Source of the DNA: CAZKYP01 sp964556885
GTDB lineage: Bacteria > Planctomycetota > Phycisphaerae > Sedimentisphaerales > Anaerobacaceae
Length of the DNA: 26,641 nt
Direction: 5' to 3'
NCBI GenBank assembly: GCA_964556885.1
Contig: CAZKYP010000020.1
Span: forward strand, 1 to 26,641
Of the stretch, positions 1-8,367 are shown piece after piece. The stretch's first letter is position 1; every line of letters begins with the position of its first letter. Under the pieces are notes generated by a model. It did not search any database and had not been told where the DNA came from. It was given only the letters and a program-made list of their open reading frames with translations. A program made the position numbers and the translations under genes.

Positions 1-447
1 GCCTGTTTCGTTGCTGATGGCTATGTTGCTGGCTTCGATGTTTTTTATGTTGTTAAGCTCGATGTTTCTTTTTAGCAGCTCGAAATTTTCAGGGGCCGGC
101 TCGACAGCATAAATATATCCTTTGTCCGACAAAATTCTTGATTCGATAAGAACGTAATAGCCTATATTTGCTCCGAGCTCCAGAATCACATCGTCCGGCC
201 GGATGAATTTTTGCATTATCCCGGTTGATTTTCTTTCTCTTATGCCGTCTAAAATTAGTTGTTTATGAATGCTTTTACCTCTTAAATCCAGACCTGCCTT
301 GGCGGCGCTCAGATACATTTTGAAGTCGAGCACGTTCCATGCCTTTTCTTTTGGATGGAGGATTAATATGATTATCCACCTGATATTCCTGATAATCATC
401 ACAAATGTGAAGTACAGGTATCTTAAAATAACTGATATACGATTCAC
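1..447 (-). CDS. FkbM-family SAM-dependent methyltransferase, N-terminal part (runs off left edge)
   Basis: This is the last visible gene of the minus-strand glycan operon; 149 codons are present and the C-terminus lies outside the window. After a hydrophobic N-terminal stretch (about residues 5-35) comes a Rossmann methyltransferase start. It has motif I as DVILELGANIGYYV (about residues 95-108) and then YAVEPAPENFELLKRNIELN, whose EP.P.N..LL..N pattern is typical of FkbM-type O-methyltransferases. Such enzymes use SAM to methylate hydroxyls, often on sugars. I chose the GTG at 447 because an in-frame TAA lies immediately upstream and AAGGG sits 7 nt before it. An ATG at 399 is the alternative but has no visible ribosome site. 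The gene lies 59 nt downstream of the second class I methyltransferase. Family assignment is firm; the substrate is unknown. Confidence 0.8.
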   Translation of the reverse strand, partial: MNRISVILRYLYFTFVMIIRNIRWIIILILHPKEKAWNVLDFKMYLSAAKAGLDLRGKSIHKQLILDGIRERKSTGIMQKFIRPDDVILELGANIGYYVLIESRILSDKGYIYAVEPAPENFELLKRNIELNNIKNIEASNIAISNETG

Positions 448-506
448 TTAAATACCCTTGATCAAATAATACATTTCAGTTGCGTTGGTATTATACTGTT
501 CAATGT

Positions 507-1103
507 TTATTGTGCAATCGTCATATAGGCCCAGGGTAAATATAGCCATGAGTTAAGCTTGACGATTTCAATACTGTTAAATCCTGTTTCATGCAGCTTT
601 TCGATAACCTTTCTTTTACTGTGTGTGTATTTTTCCACTCCTCTTAAGAGCCTGGCGGCCTTGACATAGAAAAAACCCAGCCCGTATGCGTCGGGAAATG
701 TCACCATTAGTGTTCCGGAGTCTTTAAGCACGGCTTTGGCCTCGGTAAAAAATCTTCCTATTTTTTCGATATCCAGATAATCCGTCATCCATGTCGAAAG
801 AACCACGTCGAATTTTTCATCCTTGATAATGGTGCTAAGTTTCGTGGCGTCGCCGCTGTGTACGGTTATCGGCAGCTCGCACAAATGTGGATTCTGGTCG
901 ATGCCGACTACTGTGTTTTTGTCCAGCAGCAATTTTGTGTAGTAACCGGAGCCGAGTCCGACGTCCAGGATTTTCTTGTTTTCTATCCTGCTGATGACTG
1001 GAATCAGGGCCCTGTTTGCGGGGACGCGGCACAGGTAGTACATCAATGTCTTCCGGTCGCATTGTTTCGCGGTCATCGATTTATATCTGTCGAATCCTGT
1101 CAT
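507..1103 (-). CDS. Class I SAM-dependent methyltransferase
   Basis: This is a 198-residue Rossmann-fold methyltransferase. Motif I is ILDVGLGSGYYTKLL (about residues 45-59), followed by VVGIDQN with the ribose-binding acidic residue near D69. HSGDAT and FDVVLSTWMTDYL follow as the later SAM and active-site motifs. The start at 1103 is supported by GGAG 7 nt upstream, even though it makes the gene overlap the 3' end of the preceding deacetylase gene by 23 nt, consistent with translational coupling. Position in a run of glycosyltransferases and a deacetylase suggests it methylates a sugar or a glycan intermediate. That role comes from context only; the fold alone does not give the substrate. 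Confidence 0.82.
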   Translation of the reverse strand: MTGFDRYKSMTAKQCDRKTLMYYLCRVPANRALIPVISRIENKKILDVGLGSGYYTKLLLDKNTVVGIDQNPHLCELPITVHSGDATKLSTIIKDEKFDVVLSTWMTDYLDIEKIGRFFTEAKAVLKDSGTLMVTFPDAYGLGFFYVKAARLLRGVEKYTHSKRKVIEKLHETGFNSIEIVKLNSWLYLPWAYMTIAQ

Positions 1104-1974
1104 CGTAAATCTCCGCTAATGTCATGCCCTGAAATTCAAGGCTTTTCAGATACTCGAAAATATTTTTTAACTTTTTAACAAATCTCGCCTGACCTTTAGG
1201 GCTGGTGACGTAAGGACTGGCGTTCGGTATTATCTCCATGCTGTGAAACATCATATTCAGTACGACGGTATCCTGGTTTTTGGAGATGAATCTGTCAATC
1301 AGCCTTTTTATTTCATAGCAGGTCATTATGGAAGGTCTGAGCCATTTATAACAAAACCATCTGTCCGGCAATAACATAAATCGCTTTTTGTCAATTGTAA
1401 CCGGGACTTCGAGCAGTTTGTTCTCCTGAAGCCAGTAAGGCTGGTCGGGGTAGCCGGTAAAGTCCGGACCGCCTTTAGATTGCCAGTTTATATGTGGCGT
1501 GATGCTCGAATCTATATTGTAGCCTAATTCAGCCAGCCGCCTGAAAGTGTCACTGTCTGCGCCGAATCTGGCCGCCCTGTAGCTTCTCGGCAGGTACCCG
1601 AAACTTTCGTTGAAAAGCCTGGTGATTGATTTGATTTTTTCAAACTCGATATTATCGGGTAGATTGCATGGAAATTCGCTGCTTCGTGTCCCTGTTGGGT
1701 CCGTATATTTGGATTCGGGTTCAATATATTCCGAATGCAGATGAGCACCAAGCTCGCAATTTTTCAGATTTTTCAAGACCTCAACGCTTTGGGGATGTTT
1801 CATAACTTCCGGGGAAATAAAATATGTCGGTTTCATTTGGTAGTTGGTAAACAGCGGATGTAGAATTTTATCTATACCGGTCTCGACATTTATAAAGGTT
1901 AACGGATCGGAACGCAGCCAGCTTGGGCTGCAATCAGGTTCGACGTCGATGGTTATGCAAAAATAGCGTTTCAT
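1081..1974 (-). CDS. Polysaccharide deacetylase family protein (NodB/WalW-like)
   Basis: The product is a 297-residue soluble protein with no obvious signal peptide. Metal-site features of the NodB-homology fold are visible. An acidic N-terminal motif CITIDVEPD (D10, E12, D14) is followed by LGAHLHSEY with H78 and H80. Next come YRAARFGAD (about 132-140) and a late MMFHSMEI with H244. This spacing resembles the WalW-like branch of carbohydrate esterase 4 more than classical NodB. Family members hydrolyse N- or O-acetyl groups from sugars; here the likely target is a cytoplasmic glycan precursor or lipid-linked sugar, given the flanking glycosyltransferases. It begins 12 nt after the GT4 gene. 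No convincing Shine-Dalgarno sequence precedes the ATG, so coupling to the upstream gene is likely. The exact substrate cannot be read from sequence. Confidence 0.8.
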   Translation of the reverse strand: MKRYFCITIDVEPDCSPSWLRSDPLTFINVETGIDKILHPLFTNYQMKPTYFISPEVMKHPQSVEVLKNLKNCELGAHLHSEYIEPESKYTDPTGTRSSEFPCNLPDNIEFEKIKSITRLFNESFGYLPRSYRAARFGADSDTFRRLAELGYNIDSSITPHINWQSKGGPDFTGYPDQPYWLQENKLLEVPVTIDKKRFMLLPDRWFCYKWLRPSIMTCYEIKRLIDRFISKNQDTVVLNMMFHSMEIIPNASPYVTSPKGQARFVKKLKNIFEYLKSLEFQGMTLAEIYDDRIRQI

Positions 1975-1986
1975 CCAGAAATCCGG

Positions 1987-2963
1987 TCAGCTTTCTTCGA
2001 GTATTTTTTTATAGAGTTCAATATACTGATTGGCGACGCTGCTCCATGTGAATTTTTCAGCCTGTTTCCTTGCGGCTGTTTGCATTTTCTCAAGGCGTTT
2101 TTCATCCGCAGATAGAGTTTTGACGGCCTGTGCCAGGGACTTTGCATCTGCTTGTTCGACCACGATTCCGTTTTCGGTTATCAATTCTTCAAGTCCTTCA
2201 CAGCGTGTAGTGACTATGGGAAGCCCGGATGCCATTGCCTCCAGCATCGCGTTGCTCATTCCTTCCTGCATACTGGCGCTGATATAAATATCGTTTTGGC
2301 GATATAACTGTGGCATATTTTCAGCTTCGATTCTGCCTGTTATCTCGATAATATTATCAAGTTTCCTCTCAGATACAATCTCTCTTAACTGTTGCTCGAT
2401 TTTCCCGCCGCCGGCTATTGTCAGGTNNNNNNNNNNNNNNNNNNNNNNNNNNNNNNNNNNNNNNNNNNNNNNNNNNNNNNNNNNNNNNNNNNNNNNNNNN
2501 NNNNNNNNNNNNNNNNNNNNNNNNNNACAGGACTGAGAATCTTATAGTCGAATTTGAATCTAACATTTTCTCCCGGTACATCGGAACCACGTAACGAAAC
2601 AATATAGGGCAGTTTCTCTGCGCTGTGATAGCAAAGCCATCCCGATGGGAATCCGAAGAAAGCGTGAACCAGGTCGTAATTATTTTCCTGCAGCAATCTT
2701 CGATAATGGGATTTAGCTTTGAGAAGCCATTCGAACACCTCTATCTTGCGCCAATAGTGTAGTTGCTTTTTATGAATACCGATTTTATAAATTGTTATGT
2801 TGTCGGTAAATTTTTCAGTGACATCGCCCGGATTCGGCGCTGAGGTCAGCACGTCTACCTGCAGGTCGCTGTTGCCGGCATATTGTTTTAGAATGCTTAG
2901 ATGCGCCGCCGCAGCACCGCCGCCAATCGGTGGAAATTCGTAATTTAGCATTAGTAGTTTCAT
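1987..2963 (-). CDS. GT4-family glycosyltransferase, interrupted by an assembly gap
   Basis: Two halves of one GT-B glycosyltransferase flank the 100-N gap. The N-terminal half (2527-2963) starts MKLLMLNYEFPPIGGGAAAA, the usual glycine-rich acceptor-domain opening. It continues with NYDLVHAFFG and SLRGSDVP. The C-terminal half (1987 to about 2424) has LTIAGGGK, then ISASMQEGMSNAMLEAMASG with the E-x7-E nucleotide-sugar motif of GT4 enzymes, and then GLPIVTT. Each half is about 145 residues. GT4 proteins are usually about 360-400 residues, so I infer that some 70-110 residues are missing and the true gap differs from 100 nt. The halves are out of frame across 100 N, which fits a placeholder of arbitrary length. 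No Shine-Dalgarno sequence is visible; an alternative ATG lies four codons in. It probably transfers a sugar from a nucleotide donor to the operon's glycan. Confidence 0.82.
2427..2526. other. Assembly gap (100 N)
   Basis: There are exactly 100 undetermined bases inside the GT4 gene. A round 100 is the usual scaffold placeholder, and the reading frame does not carry through it, so the real length is unknown. Coordinates to the right are therefore offset by an unknown amount from the real chromosome. Confidence 0.97.
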
Positions 2964-3001
2964 TTTATAATTATATTATCGGTTAATTCTTTTGCTGTCT
3001 G

Positions 3002-3715
3002 TCAGCTTTGTATTTTACGAGCGATAACATATAAATTCGTCTGCAAAATCAGGGGCAGGCGGCGAAAATTTATATGTTTGAAAATATATTGTAATAAACC
3101 GAATTTTTGCAGCTTTTTCAGGGTAAATTCATTCACGGGATTCATTTTAACAAACTTTGATTCGAAATTGTGCTTTGACAGCCGCTGCCTTAGCTGTCGC
3201 GGCGAATGCAAAGACGGATGTGCCCGGCGCCATTTAAGAGATTTATTCGATAATGTAGCAAAAACCGCATTACAGTATTTATTCGGCGTCTGGAACAAAT
3301 AATAACCGCCCGGACGCAGGACTCTGTAAACTTCACTTACGTGCCTGTCGACCTCAGCGATATGTTCGAACAAATCAAAGCTCAATACGACATCGAAAGT
3401 TTCATCCTGGAAATCCAGATTTTCAGCGGGTTGTACCTGAAGGTTGATATTTTCGTATTTTTTAAGGCCGTATGCAATCGCTTCGTGTGATATGTCCGTG
3501 CCGATAATATTATGTCCCCGCCTGTTTAATTCGGCGACCAGGCTGCCGGTGCCGCAGCCGATTTCAAGAATCCTGTCGTTTGTTTTGAGTAAATTTATTT
3601 CCGTAAAAAATTCCAGGTTTGTCTGGAGATTCCCCCGATTTTCCGTACCTTCATTGAGTCCCTTTCGCCAGGTTTCGTCGTAAAGTTCCTGTTGCTTTTT
3701 GAGGTTCTCATCCAT
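3002..3715 (-). CDS. Class I SAM-dependent methyltransferase (Methyltransf_11/UbiG-like)
   Basis: A complete 237-residue methyltransferase. Motif I is ILEIGCGTGSLVAEL (about residues 49-63). The acidic residue at the end of beta-2 is D74 in IIGTDIS. FDVVLSFDLFEHI and the post-motif VLRPGGYYLFQTPNKYCN are typical of the Methyltransf_11 group that includes UbiG and many sugar- or lipid-modifying enzymes. The C-terminal part is basic (FKHINFRRLPLIL), suggesting interaction with membrane or a polyanionic glycan. It starts 15 nt after the GT-C gene, with AGAAGG close upstream of the ATG, and is followed by the GT4 gene. Methylation of a glycan or glycolipid intermediate is inferred from context. 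Confidence 0.82.
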   Translation of the reverse strand: MDENLKKQQELYDETWRKGLNEGTENRGNLQTNLEFFTEINLLKTNDRILEIGCGTGSLVAELNRRGHNIIGTDISHEAIAYGLKKYENINLQVQPAENLDFQDETFDVVLSFDLFEHIAEVDRHVSEVYRVLRPGGYYLFQTPNKYCNAVFATLSNKSLKWRRAHPSLHSPRQLRQRLSKHNFESKFVKMNPVNEFTLKKLQKFGLLQYIFKHINFRRLPLILQTNLYVIARKIQS

Positions 3716-3730
3716 CAGCCTTCTTGTTCT

Positions 3731-5704
3731 TTAATCGACAGGTTGATTTTCCGGGTTTATTATTCGCTCGAAGAGGACAAGCTCACCGAATTTCCGAACT
3801 ATTTTATAGTTTTTCATTACGTATTCTCTGAACGGTTTCATCGCTTCGTATCGAAGCGCTTCATCAGGCTCTATTTTTTCACGAAGTAATTTCGAATATG
3901 CCTGGTCGTACTGTTTTACAATCTGCTCGTTTGCAGGTAAAAATCCGTTGGAAGTCTGGGGCCACAGTTCGAGCGGCGGCCTGTCCCATGGAAAGTGTCT
4001 TTTGAGACTGTCAACAATGAACTTAGGCGGCTCTTTTTTGAATGCGTTCAGTATCACGTCAATCCTTTCCGAAAGCTCTTTCGGTGACAGGGTGTGCATT
4101 GTGCCTTCGAACGCCTTCGGCGCCGGACTTAATCTTTGTGCAGTAACATATATGCCGGGAAACCAACCCCAGACGTAAATTTTATCGCTCGGTGTCGAAT
4201 GATTACGGATATATTCACCCAGATACTCCCACGAACCTTTATAACCCTGTTTGCGGCTCTGATGAACTTCGCTGAGTCTCTGGAAGTAACCTCTTTGTCT
4301 TTCGGGAAGGCCGGTAGCGGGATTGCGATAGATTGTACCGGAATGGGGACTTTTGGAAATTCCAAAAAATATCTGCCATGACATAATTATCATTGCCAAA
4401 AGTCCAAGGATTCCTATTGCAATCCATTTAGGTTTGGAGATGGCGTTTTTTGTTTTTTCGGAGTAAGCGGCAATCAGGTATCCACCTAACATCGCGCCGG
4501 AAGCGTTCAGTGGTAAATAGTACTGTTCGTAAGAGCGTGGGCTGCCCCAGACAAAAATCATGTCAATCAGCCACCATAATGCAAACAGTAGCACAAATCT
4601 ATCACGGTCATTATATTCCTTTGGCTTAGTTTTTTCTGTTCGGGGGATCGCCAGTTTAATCAGCCGGAGGATAATCGCCCCAACAGCAAGTGATATTGGT
4701 AATATCAACAGCCAGTAGTATCGCATTACCCTGACAGCTACCACTTTTTTATCTTCGGGCGTCAGTGCCATCCAACTGCCACGGACATAACCTTTAGGCA
4801 GGAACCGCAGCCACAAAGCTTCTTTCTTCGGCTTCTCTTGTTCTGTTGTCTGAGTTCCTTCGGTTGTCAGGGCATTTTCCTTACTGCTGCTGAATACCGA
4901 TGTTAATGTTTTGAATGCGAGCGAGTGTGGTAATTTTGCATTCGGCTGGCAGGTGAGTATCCATAAAAATAACGGCGCTAATGACAATATCGCCCCGGTA
5001 AACAGCAACCCTGCGTCAATACCGGTCCGTTTCCATGTTCGATGTTTTAATAAAGGTTGAGCTATGATAAAAAGACCAAGTGCCGTCGCGGCGGAATAGC
5101 CGGTCTCTTTGAAAAGCGGCGCCCAGGCGAGGAATGCTCCAGCCAAAGCTGCCAGCCACCATTTTGAACCAAGCTGGTACAGGACAAAGCAGCTTATCCC
5201 CAACACCATCAGGGCTATCATATACTGGTCTTTGACATTACCCAATTTGGCTATAAGCGGCGCCGAAAGATAAATAGAAGAAACGATGACACCAACTGCT
5301 GCGGCGAGTGTGCCAAATAACTTTCGCATTGTATAAAACATTAAAATCAGCGCTGCCGCCTGAAAGATTGCCTGGATTATTTTCGGCCCGGTCTGGTTGA
5401 ATCCGAAAATCCGGACTCCGAGGATATTCACTAACAGCGTACCTAACGCAGCGCTGGGTTTTTCATCGATACCAATCTTTGCTCCTTCGAGGATGTGTTT
5501 TGCAGAGTAAACGTTGGAGCCGCTGTCGTAAGGGTCTGGCGAGCAGAGTTCGATATATTTGCCCATGCAGAATGGTATCGCCGCAAGAACTGCTATGATT
5601 GTGAATATTAATATAGGTTTAACAATCTTCGATTCGGATTGTGTGGGAACGTGGTGTCGAGTATGTTTGATAACAGGTTTGTTTCTGTGAGCGGCTTTGC
5701 TCAT
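3731..5704 (-). CDS. GT39-like integral-membrane glycosyltransferase (GT-C fold)
   Basis: The protein has 657 residues. A short basic, histidine-rich cytoplasmic head (about 1-28) precedes a first membrane helix (about 29-49). The first non-cytoplasmic loop then carries acidic residues (SPDPYDSG), as expected for the catalytic loop of PMT/ArnT-type GT-C enzymes. About ten further hydrophobic segments follow, up to about residue 435. The C-terminal third is soluble and probably faces the periplasm; it includes SDKIYVWGWFPGIYVTAQRL. GT-C enzymes take sugars from polyprenyl-phosphate donors and add them to lipids, glycans or proteins outside the inner membrane. The 4-nt ATGA overlap with the upstream polyprenyl-phosphate GT2 gene suggests donor synthesis and donor use are coupled. 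The acceptor is unknown. Confidence 0.78.
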   Translation of the reverse strand: MSKAAHRNKPVIKHTRHHVPTQSESKIVKPILIFTIIAVLAAIPFCMGKYIELCSPDPYDSGSNVYSAKHILEGAKIGIDEKPSAALGTLLVNILGVRIFGFNQTGPKIIQAIFQAAALILMFYTMRKLFGTLAAAVGVIVSSIYLSAPLIAKLGNVKDQYMIALMVLGISCFVLYQLGSKWWLAALAGAFLAWAPLFKETGYSAATALGLFIIAQPLLKHRTWKRTGIDAGLLFTGAILSLAPLFLWILTCQPNAKLPHSLAFKTLTSVFSSSKENALTTEGTQTTEQEKPKKEALWLRFLPKGYVRGSWMALTPEDKKVVAVRVMRYYWLLILPISLAVGAIILRLIKLAIPRTEKTKPKEYNDRDRFVLLFALWWLIDMIFVWGSPRSYEQYYLPLNASGAMLGGYLIAAYSEKTKNAISKPKWIAIGILGLLAMIIMSWQIFFGISKSPHSGTIYRNPATGLPERQRGYFQRLSEVHQSRKQGYKGSWEYLGEYIRNHSTPSDKIYVWGWFPGIYVTAQRLSPAPKAFEGTMHTLSPKELSERIDVILNAFKKEPPKFIVDSLKRHFPWDRPPLELWPQTSNGFLPANEQIVKQYDQAYSKLLREKIEPDEALRYEAMKPFREYVMKNYKIVRKFGELVLFERIINPENQPVD

Positions 5705-6678
5705 TTTTTATCTCCGGTTGCATCAGGTGATTCGAGTATCTCTTTGATGACGTAAGTGGGGCGATTCTGTGATTCGTGGTATGTTCTTACAAGCAGTTCG
5801 GCGAGAAGGCCCATAAGGATGAATTGAATCGTGGCAATAATGAAGACCGCCGACAGGAGAAACAGCGGATTTCCACTCAAATCGGTGTGGAGGAAGATTT
5901 TCTGATAGATTGCTGTTGTACCCAACATAACTGAGCCGAACGCGCTCAGCAATCCGAGACCTCCGAATATATATATTGGTTTTGTGGAGAACGAGCCGAG
6001 AAATTTAATCGTGATAAGATCGAGTATAACTTTCCATGTTCTTCCGAGACCGTATTTTGCTACACCGGCGGTTCTTGGTCTGTGGTTGACTTCGCACTCG
6101 GCGATTTTTGCCCCGCTCCAGCTTGCCAGGGCGGGGATGAACCGGTGCATTTCGCCGTATAGTTTTGTTTCGTCCAGAACTTCTTTTCGATATGCTTTAA
6201 GTGTGCAGCCGGTGTCGTGGAGGTTGATACCGGTTATTTTTGCAATCATCCAGTTGGCGATTTTTGAGGGGATTAGTCTTGTGATGGTATTGTCATGTCT
6301 GTTTTTTCGCCAGCCGCTTACAACGTCGAATCCCTCCTTAAGTTTGGCAATCATCTTGGGTATATCAGCAGGGTCGTTTTGAAGGTCGGCGTCGATTGCA
6401 ATAATGATAGTTCCTCTTGCATGGTTAAAACCGGCGCTGAGTGCCGCTGTCTGGCCGAAGTTTCTTCGGAAGCGGATAATTCGGATTTTCATATCCGATT
6501 CATGCAGTTTGGTGAGAACCTTGAAACTATTGTCGCTGCTTCCGTCATCGATGAATATAATTTCATAGCTGTATTTGCCGGTCAGAGTATTCGAGATTTG
6601 TTCGTAGAGCGGACCGATATTATCCTGCTCATTCAGTAACGGAATAACAACCGAAATTTCGGGACCGTTTTTGTCCAT
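5701..6678 (-). CDS. GT2-family polyprenyl-phosphate glycosyltransferase (DPM1/ArnC/GtrB-like)
   Basis: First gene of the minus-strand operon, 325 residues. The catalytic GT-A domain shows SVVIPLLNEQDNI (about 9-21), FIDDGSSD (about 42-49), RRNFGQTAALSAGFNHARG (about 71-89) and the metal-binding AIDADLQNDP (about 94-103). The C-terminus has two membrane helices (about 230-255 and 267-295), as in ArnC and GtrB. These enzymes move a sugar from a nucleotide donor to undecaprenyl phosphate, making the donor for GT-C transferases such as the one encoded next. Start choice is firm: AGGAAG lies about 7 nt upstream of the ATG, and a consensus-like promoter (6705-6733) sits just beyond. The exact sugar is not identifiable. 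Confidence 0.88.
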   Translation of the reverse strand: MDKNGPEISVVIPLLNEQDNIGPLYEQISNTLTGKYSYEIIFIDDGSSDNSFKVLTKLHESDMKIRIIRFRRNFGQTAALSAGFNHARGTIIIAIDADLQNDPADIPKMIAKLKEGFDVVSGWRKNRHDNTITRLIPSKIANWMIAKITGINLHDTGCTLKAYRKEVLDETKLYGEMHRFIPALASWSGAKIAECEVNHRPRTAGVAKYGLGRTWKVILDLITIKFLGSFSTKPIYIFGGLGLLSAFGSVMLGTTAIYQKIFLHTDLSGNPLFLLSAVFIIATIQFILMGLLAELLVRTYHESQNRPTYVIKEILESPDATGDKK

Positions 6679-6704
6679 GTTTATCTTCCTATATAGAAAG
6701 CACT

Positions 6705-6733
6705 ATGATAATAGTTAAAATATCGGCTGTAAA
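6705..6733 (-). promoter_or_regulatory. Candidate sigma70-type promoter of the glycan operon
   Basis: Read on the minus strand, TTTACA is followed by a 17-nt spacer and TATCAT. Each hexamer matches five of six consensus bases and the spacing is ideal. The predicted transcript would start near 6698, giving a roughly 20-nt leader that contains the AGGAAG ribosome site of the GT2 gene. Confidence 0.5.
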
Positions 6734-7028
6734 GCTGTACCTGAGTAATCTAAATCCCTGGGGAAAAATGAGGGAGATACTATAATGTCCGAAAATTCGG
6801 GATGAAATTGTATTTAAATTCTTTTTAATACCTGCCGATGTAAGTGGTGACGGTCCGACTGTAGGAATAAACAATGAACTATTTTCAGCTATTTACGTAT
6901 TCAATAAGACAAAAAATGGGAATTTGGTCGGAGTGGTATTGATGTTTTTCGTGAAAATGTACCCTGGCGTCTTTTCCGGGGCAGGAATGTATATTTTATG
7001 GGTCATTTTTCGGACGTAATATGTGAAT

Positions 7029-7082
7029 CATATCATAAGCCATAGGCGAATCAGTAGATTTGGGGGCGGTTTGCATGATATG
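7029..7082. repeat. Imperfectly placed 8-bp inverted repeat, possible operator
   Basis: CATATCAT at 7029-7036 is the exact reverse complement of ATGATATG at 7075-7082, 38 nt apart and just upstream of the candidate rightward promoter. It could be a split operator or simply chance in AT-rich DNA. Only the 8-bp cores match. Confidence 0.2.
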
Positions 7083-7098
7083 CCCGGTTGGAAATTCC

Positions 7099-7126
7099 TT
7101 GCTCAATGGCTTTTTTTTCATAAAAT
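7099..7126 (+). promoter_or_regulatory. Weak candidate promoter for the lipoprotein/cytochrome/gspC genes
   Basis: TTGCTC, a 16-nt spacer and TAAAAT precede the DUF1573 lipoprotein gene, with a predicted start near 7133 and a leader of about 50 nt. The -10 element is good (five of six); the -35 is mediocre. Confidence 0.3.
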
Positions 7127-7170
7127 ACTTGTTGTTAAATAGCCGAAATTTACATCAGAATCTATATTTT

Positions 7171-7174
7171 GGAG
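7171..7174 (+). promoter_or_regulatory. Ribosome binding site that decides the DUF1573 start
   Basis: GGAG ends 9 nt before the ATG at 7184. It lies inside the longer frame that would begin at the TTG at 7169, so the TTG start is unlikely. Confidence 0.65.
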
Positions 7175-7183
7175 ATCAGTAAT

Positions 7184-8242
7184 ATGAGACTTAATAGTTA
7201 TCTGCTAATCGCAAGTTGTTTATTGTTCATACAGGCCGGTTGCCATGAGCAGGCCGTGACGAAAAATGCCGGTGTAAAATCGGAGGATGTAAAATTAGAT
7301 GCGAAGAAGCCGGGACCTCGAATAACGATGGAGAGTACGGTTTATGATTTCGGTGAAGTCGGGATGGATACTGAAAATAAGGGCCAATATAAATTTACAA
7401 ACACCGGAGTTGGTATATTAAAGATTACAAAAGTGGCTAAGTGCTGCGGTGTTGTAGCAGAGCTGGAGAACGGAAAGAAAGAGTATGAGCCCGGTGAAAG
7501 CGGAGTGATAAATTTGGAATGGGGATCCGGACCGTTACCGAGTACCATGCAAAAGGAAATTGTAGTGCATAGTAATGATAATTCCAAGCCACAGTTGACG
7601 TTGACACTAAAAGCCAAGGTTGTAGAGAAAGTTGCCTGTAGTCCGGACAGATTAAGACTTTTCCTCGGTGAAGAAAACGCAGCTTGTCCTGCGGTGGAGA
7701 TTAAAAGCGTTGATGATAAGCCTTTTTCAATAACGAAATTCGTATCCACCGGAGACTGCATAACTACAGATTATGATTTCTCAATTGAGGCTCCGAAGCA
7801 TGTTCTTAATCTTCAGGTGGATATGAATAAACTTGCTGATAATATGAAAGGGCGCATTTCTATCTCTGTGAATCATCCGGATGCTAAATCAGCAACGGTT
7901 TTATTCGATGTACTTCCGAAATACACGGTTTCTATGCCGCTGATTATTATTTTTAATGCCGAACCCGGAAAACCTATAACAAGAACTTTTTCCGTGCAAA
8001 ACAACTATCACAAAAAATTTGATATTGAATCAGCTTTGTCGAGAGATAATACAGTTAAAGTCATGAGTCAGAAAGAAATCAGTGATGGTTATCAGCTTGA
8101 GGTTGAGATAACACCGCCTGCACTTGCCGAGGGGCAGATCAAATATTCAGATTTATTTACTATAAATATTAAAGATGGAGAGGAGCTGGTTATCCCCTGT
8201 AATTTGTATTATTCGAAATCTAAAATAAAGATGGGCAATTAG
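7184..8242 (+). CDS. DUF1573-domain lipoprotein
   Basis: The protein has 352 residues from the ATG at 7184, chosen over an upstream TTG because GGAG sits 9 nt before it. The N-terminus is a lipoprotein signal: a hydrophobic stretch, then FIQAGC with the lipidated cysteine at C20. Residues about 50-145 form a DUF1573 (Ig-like, ASPM/SPD-2/Hydin-related) domain: FGEVGMDTENKGQYKFTNTG, then KITKVAKCCGVV and KEIVVHSNDNSKP. The usual CGC motif of this family reads CCG here. The rest appears to be two more beta-rich Ig-like units. The protein would be anchored to a membrane facing the periplasm or outside. The DUF1573 function is not established. It is followed by a lipoprotein cytochrome and a GspC-like gene on the same strand, suggesting a shared envelope role. 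Confidence 0.85.
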   Translation: MRLNSYLLIASCLLFIQAGCHEQAVTKNAGVKSEDVKLDAKKPGPRITMESTVYDFGEVGMDTENKGQYKFTNTGVGILKITKVAKCCGVVAELENGKKEYEPGESGVINLEWGSGPLPSTMQKEIVVHSNDNSKPQLTLTLKAKVVEKVACSPDRLRLFLGEENAACPAVEIKSVDDKPFSITKFVSTGDCITTDYDFSIEAPKHVLNLQVDMNKLADNMKGRISISVNHPDAKSATVLFDVLPKYTVSMPLIIIFNAEPGKPITRTFSVQNNYHKKFDIESALSRDNTVKVMSQKEISDGYQLEVEITPPALAEGQIKYSDLFTINIKDGEELVIPCNLYYSKSKIKMGN

Positions 8243-8367
8243 CAGGTGTTTTTAAAATCTTGGGGATGCGACCGGTTCAGGTATAAGTTCGAATACTTTT
8301 CCATTATTTCCGGCGATTCAGTTTGTCCAGATGTTTTCTGGTGTAGATAAGGAACTATATCTGTTTT

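Larger units (their letters stand above)
6679..7183. other. Divergent intergenic region, 505 bp
   Basis: This spacer separates the minus-strand glycan operon from the plus-strand lipoprotein/cytochrome/GspC genes. It holds a good candidate promoter for the left operon (6705-6733), a weaker one for the right operon (7099-7126) and an 8-bp inverted repeat (7029-7036 with 7075-7082). Short open frames here lack start signals and resemble nothing I recognise. The remainder is AT-rich and featureless to my reading. Confidence 0.7.

Noticed and set aside
6831..6870. Plus-strand reading with ADVSGDG, reminiscent of a dockerin or calcium-loop remnant
   Set aside because: The reading frame has no start codon after an upstream stop, and only this short block matches; a decayed gene cannot be supported.
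6689..6874. 61-codon minus-strand frame in the divergent spacer
   Set aside because: It overlaps the candidate promoter and ribosome site of the GT2 gene, has no ribosome site of its own and shows no motif.
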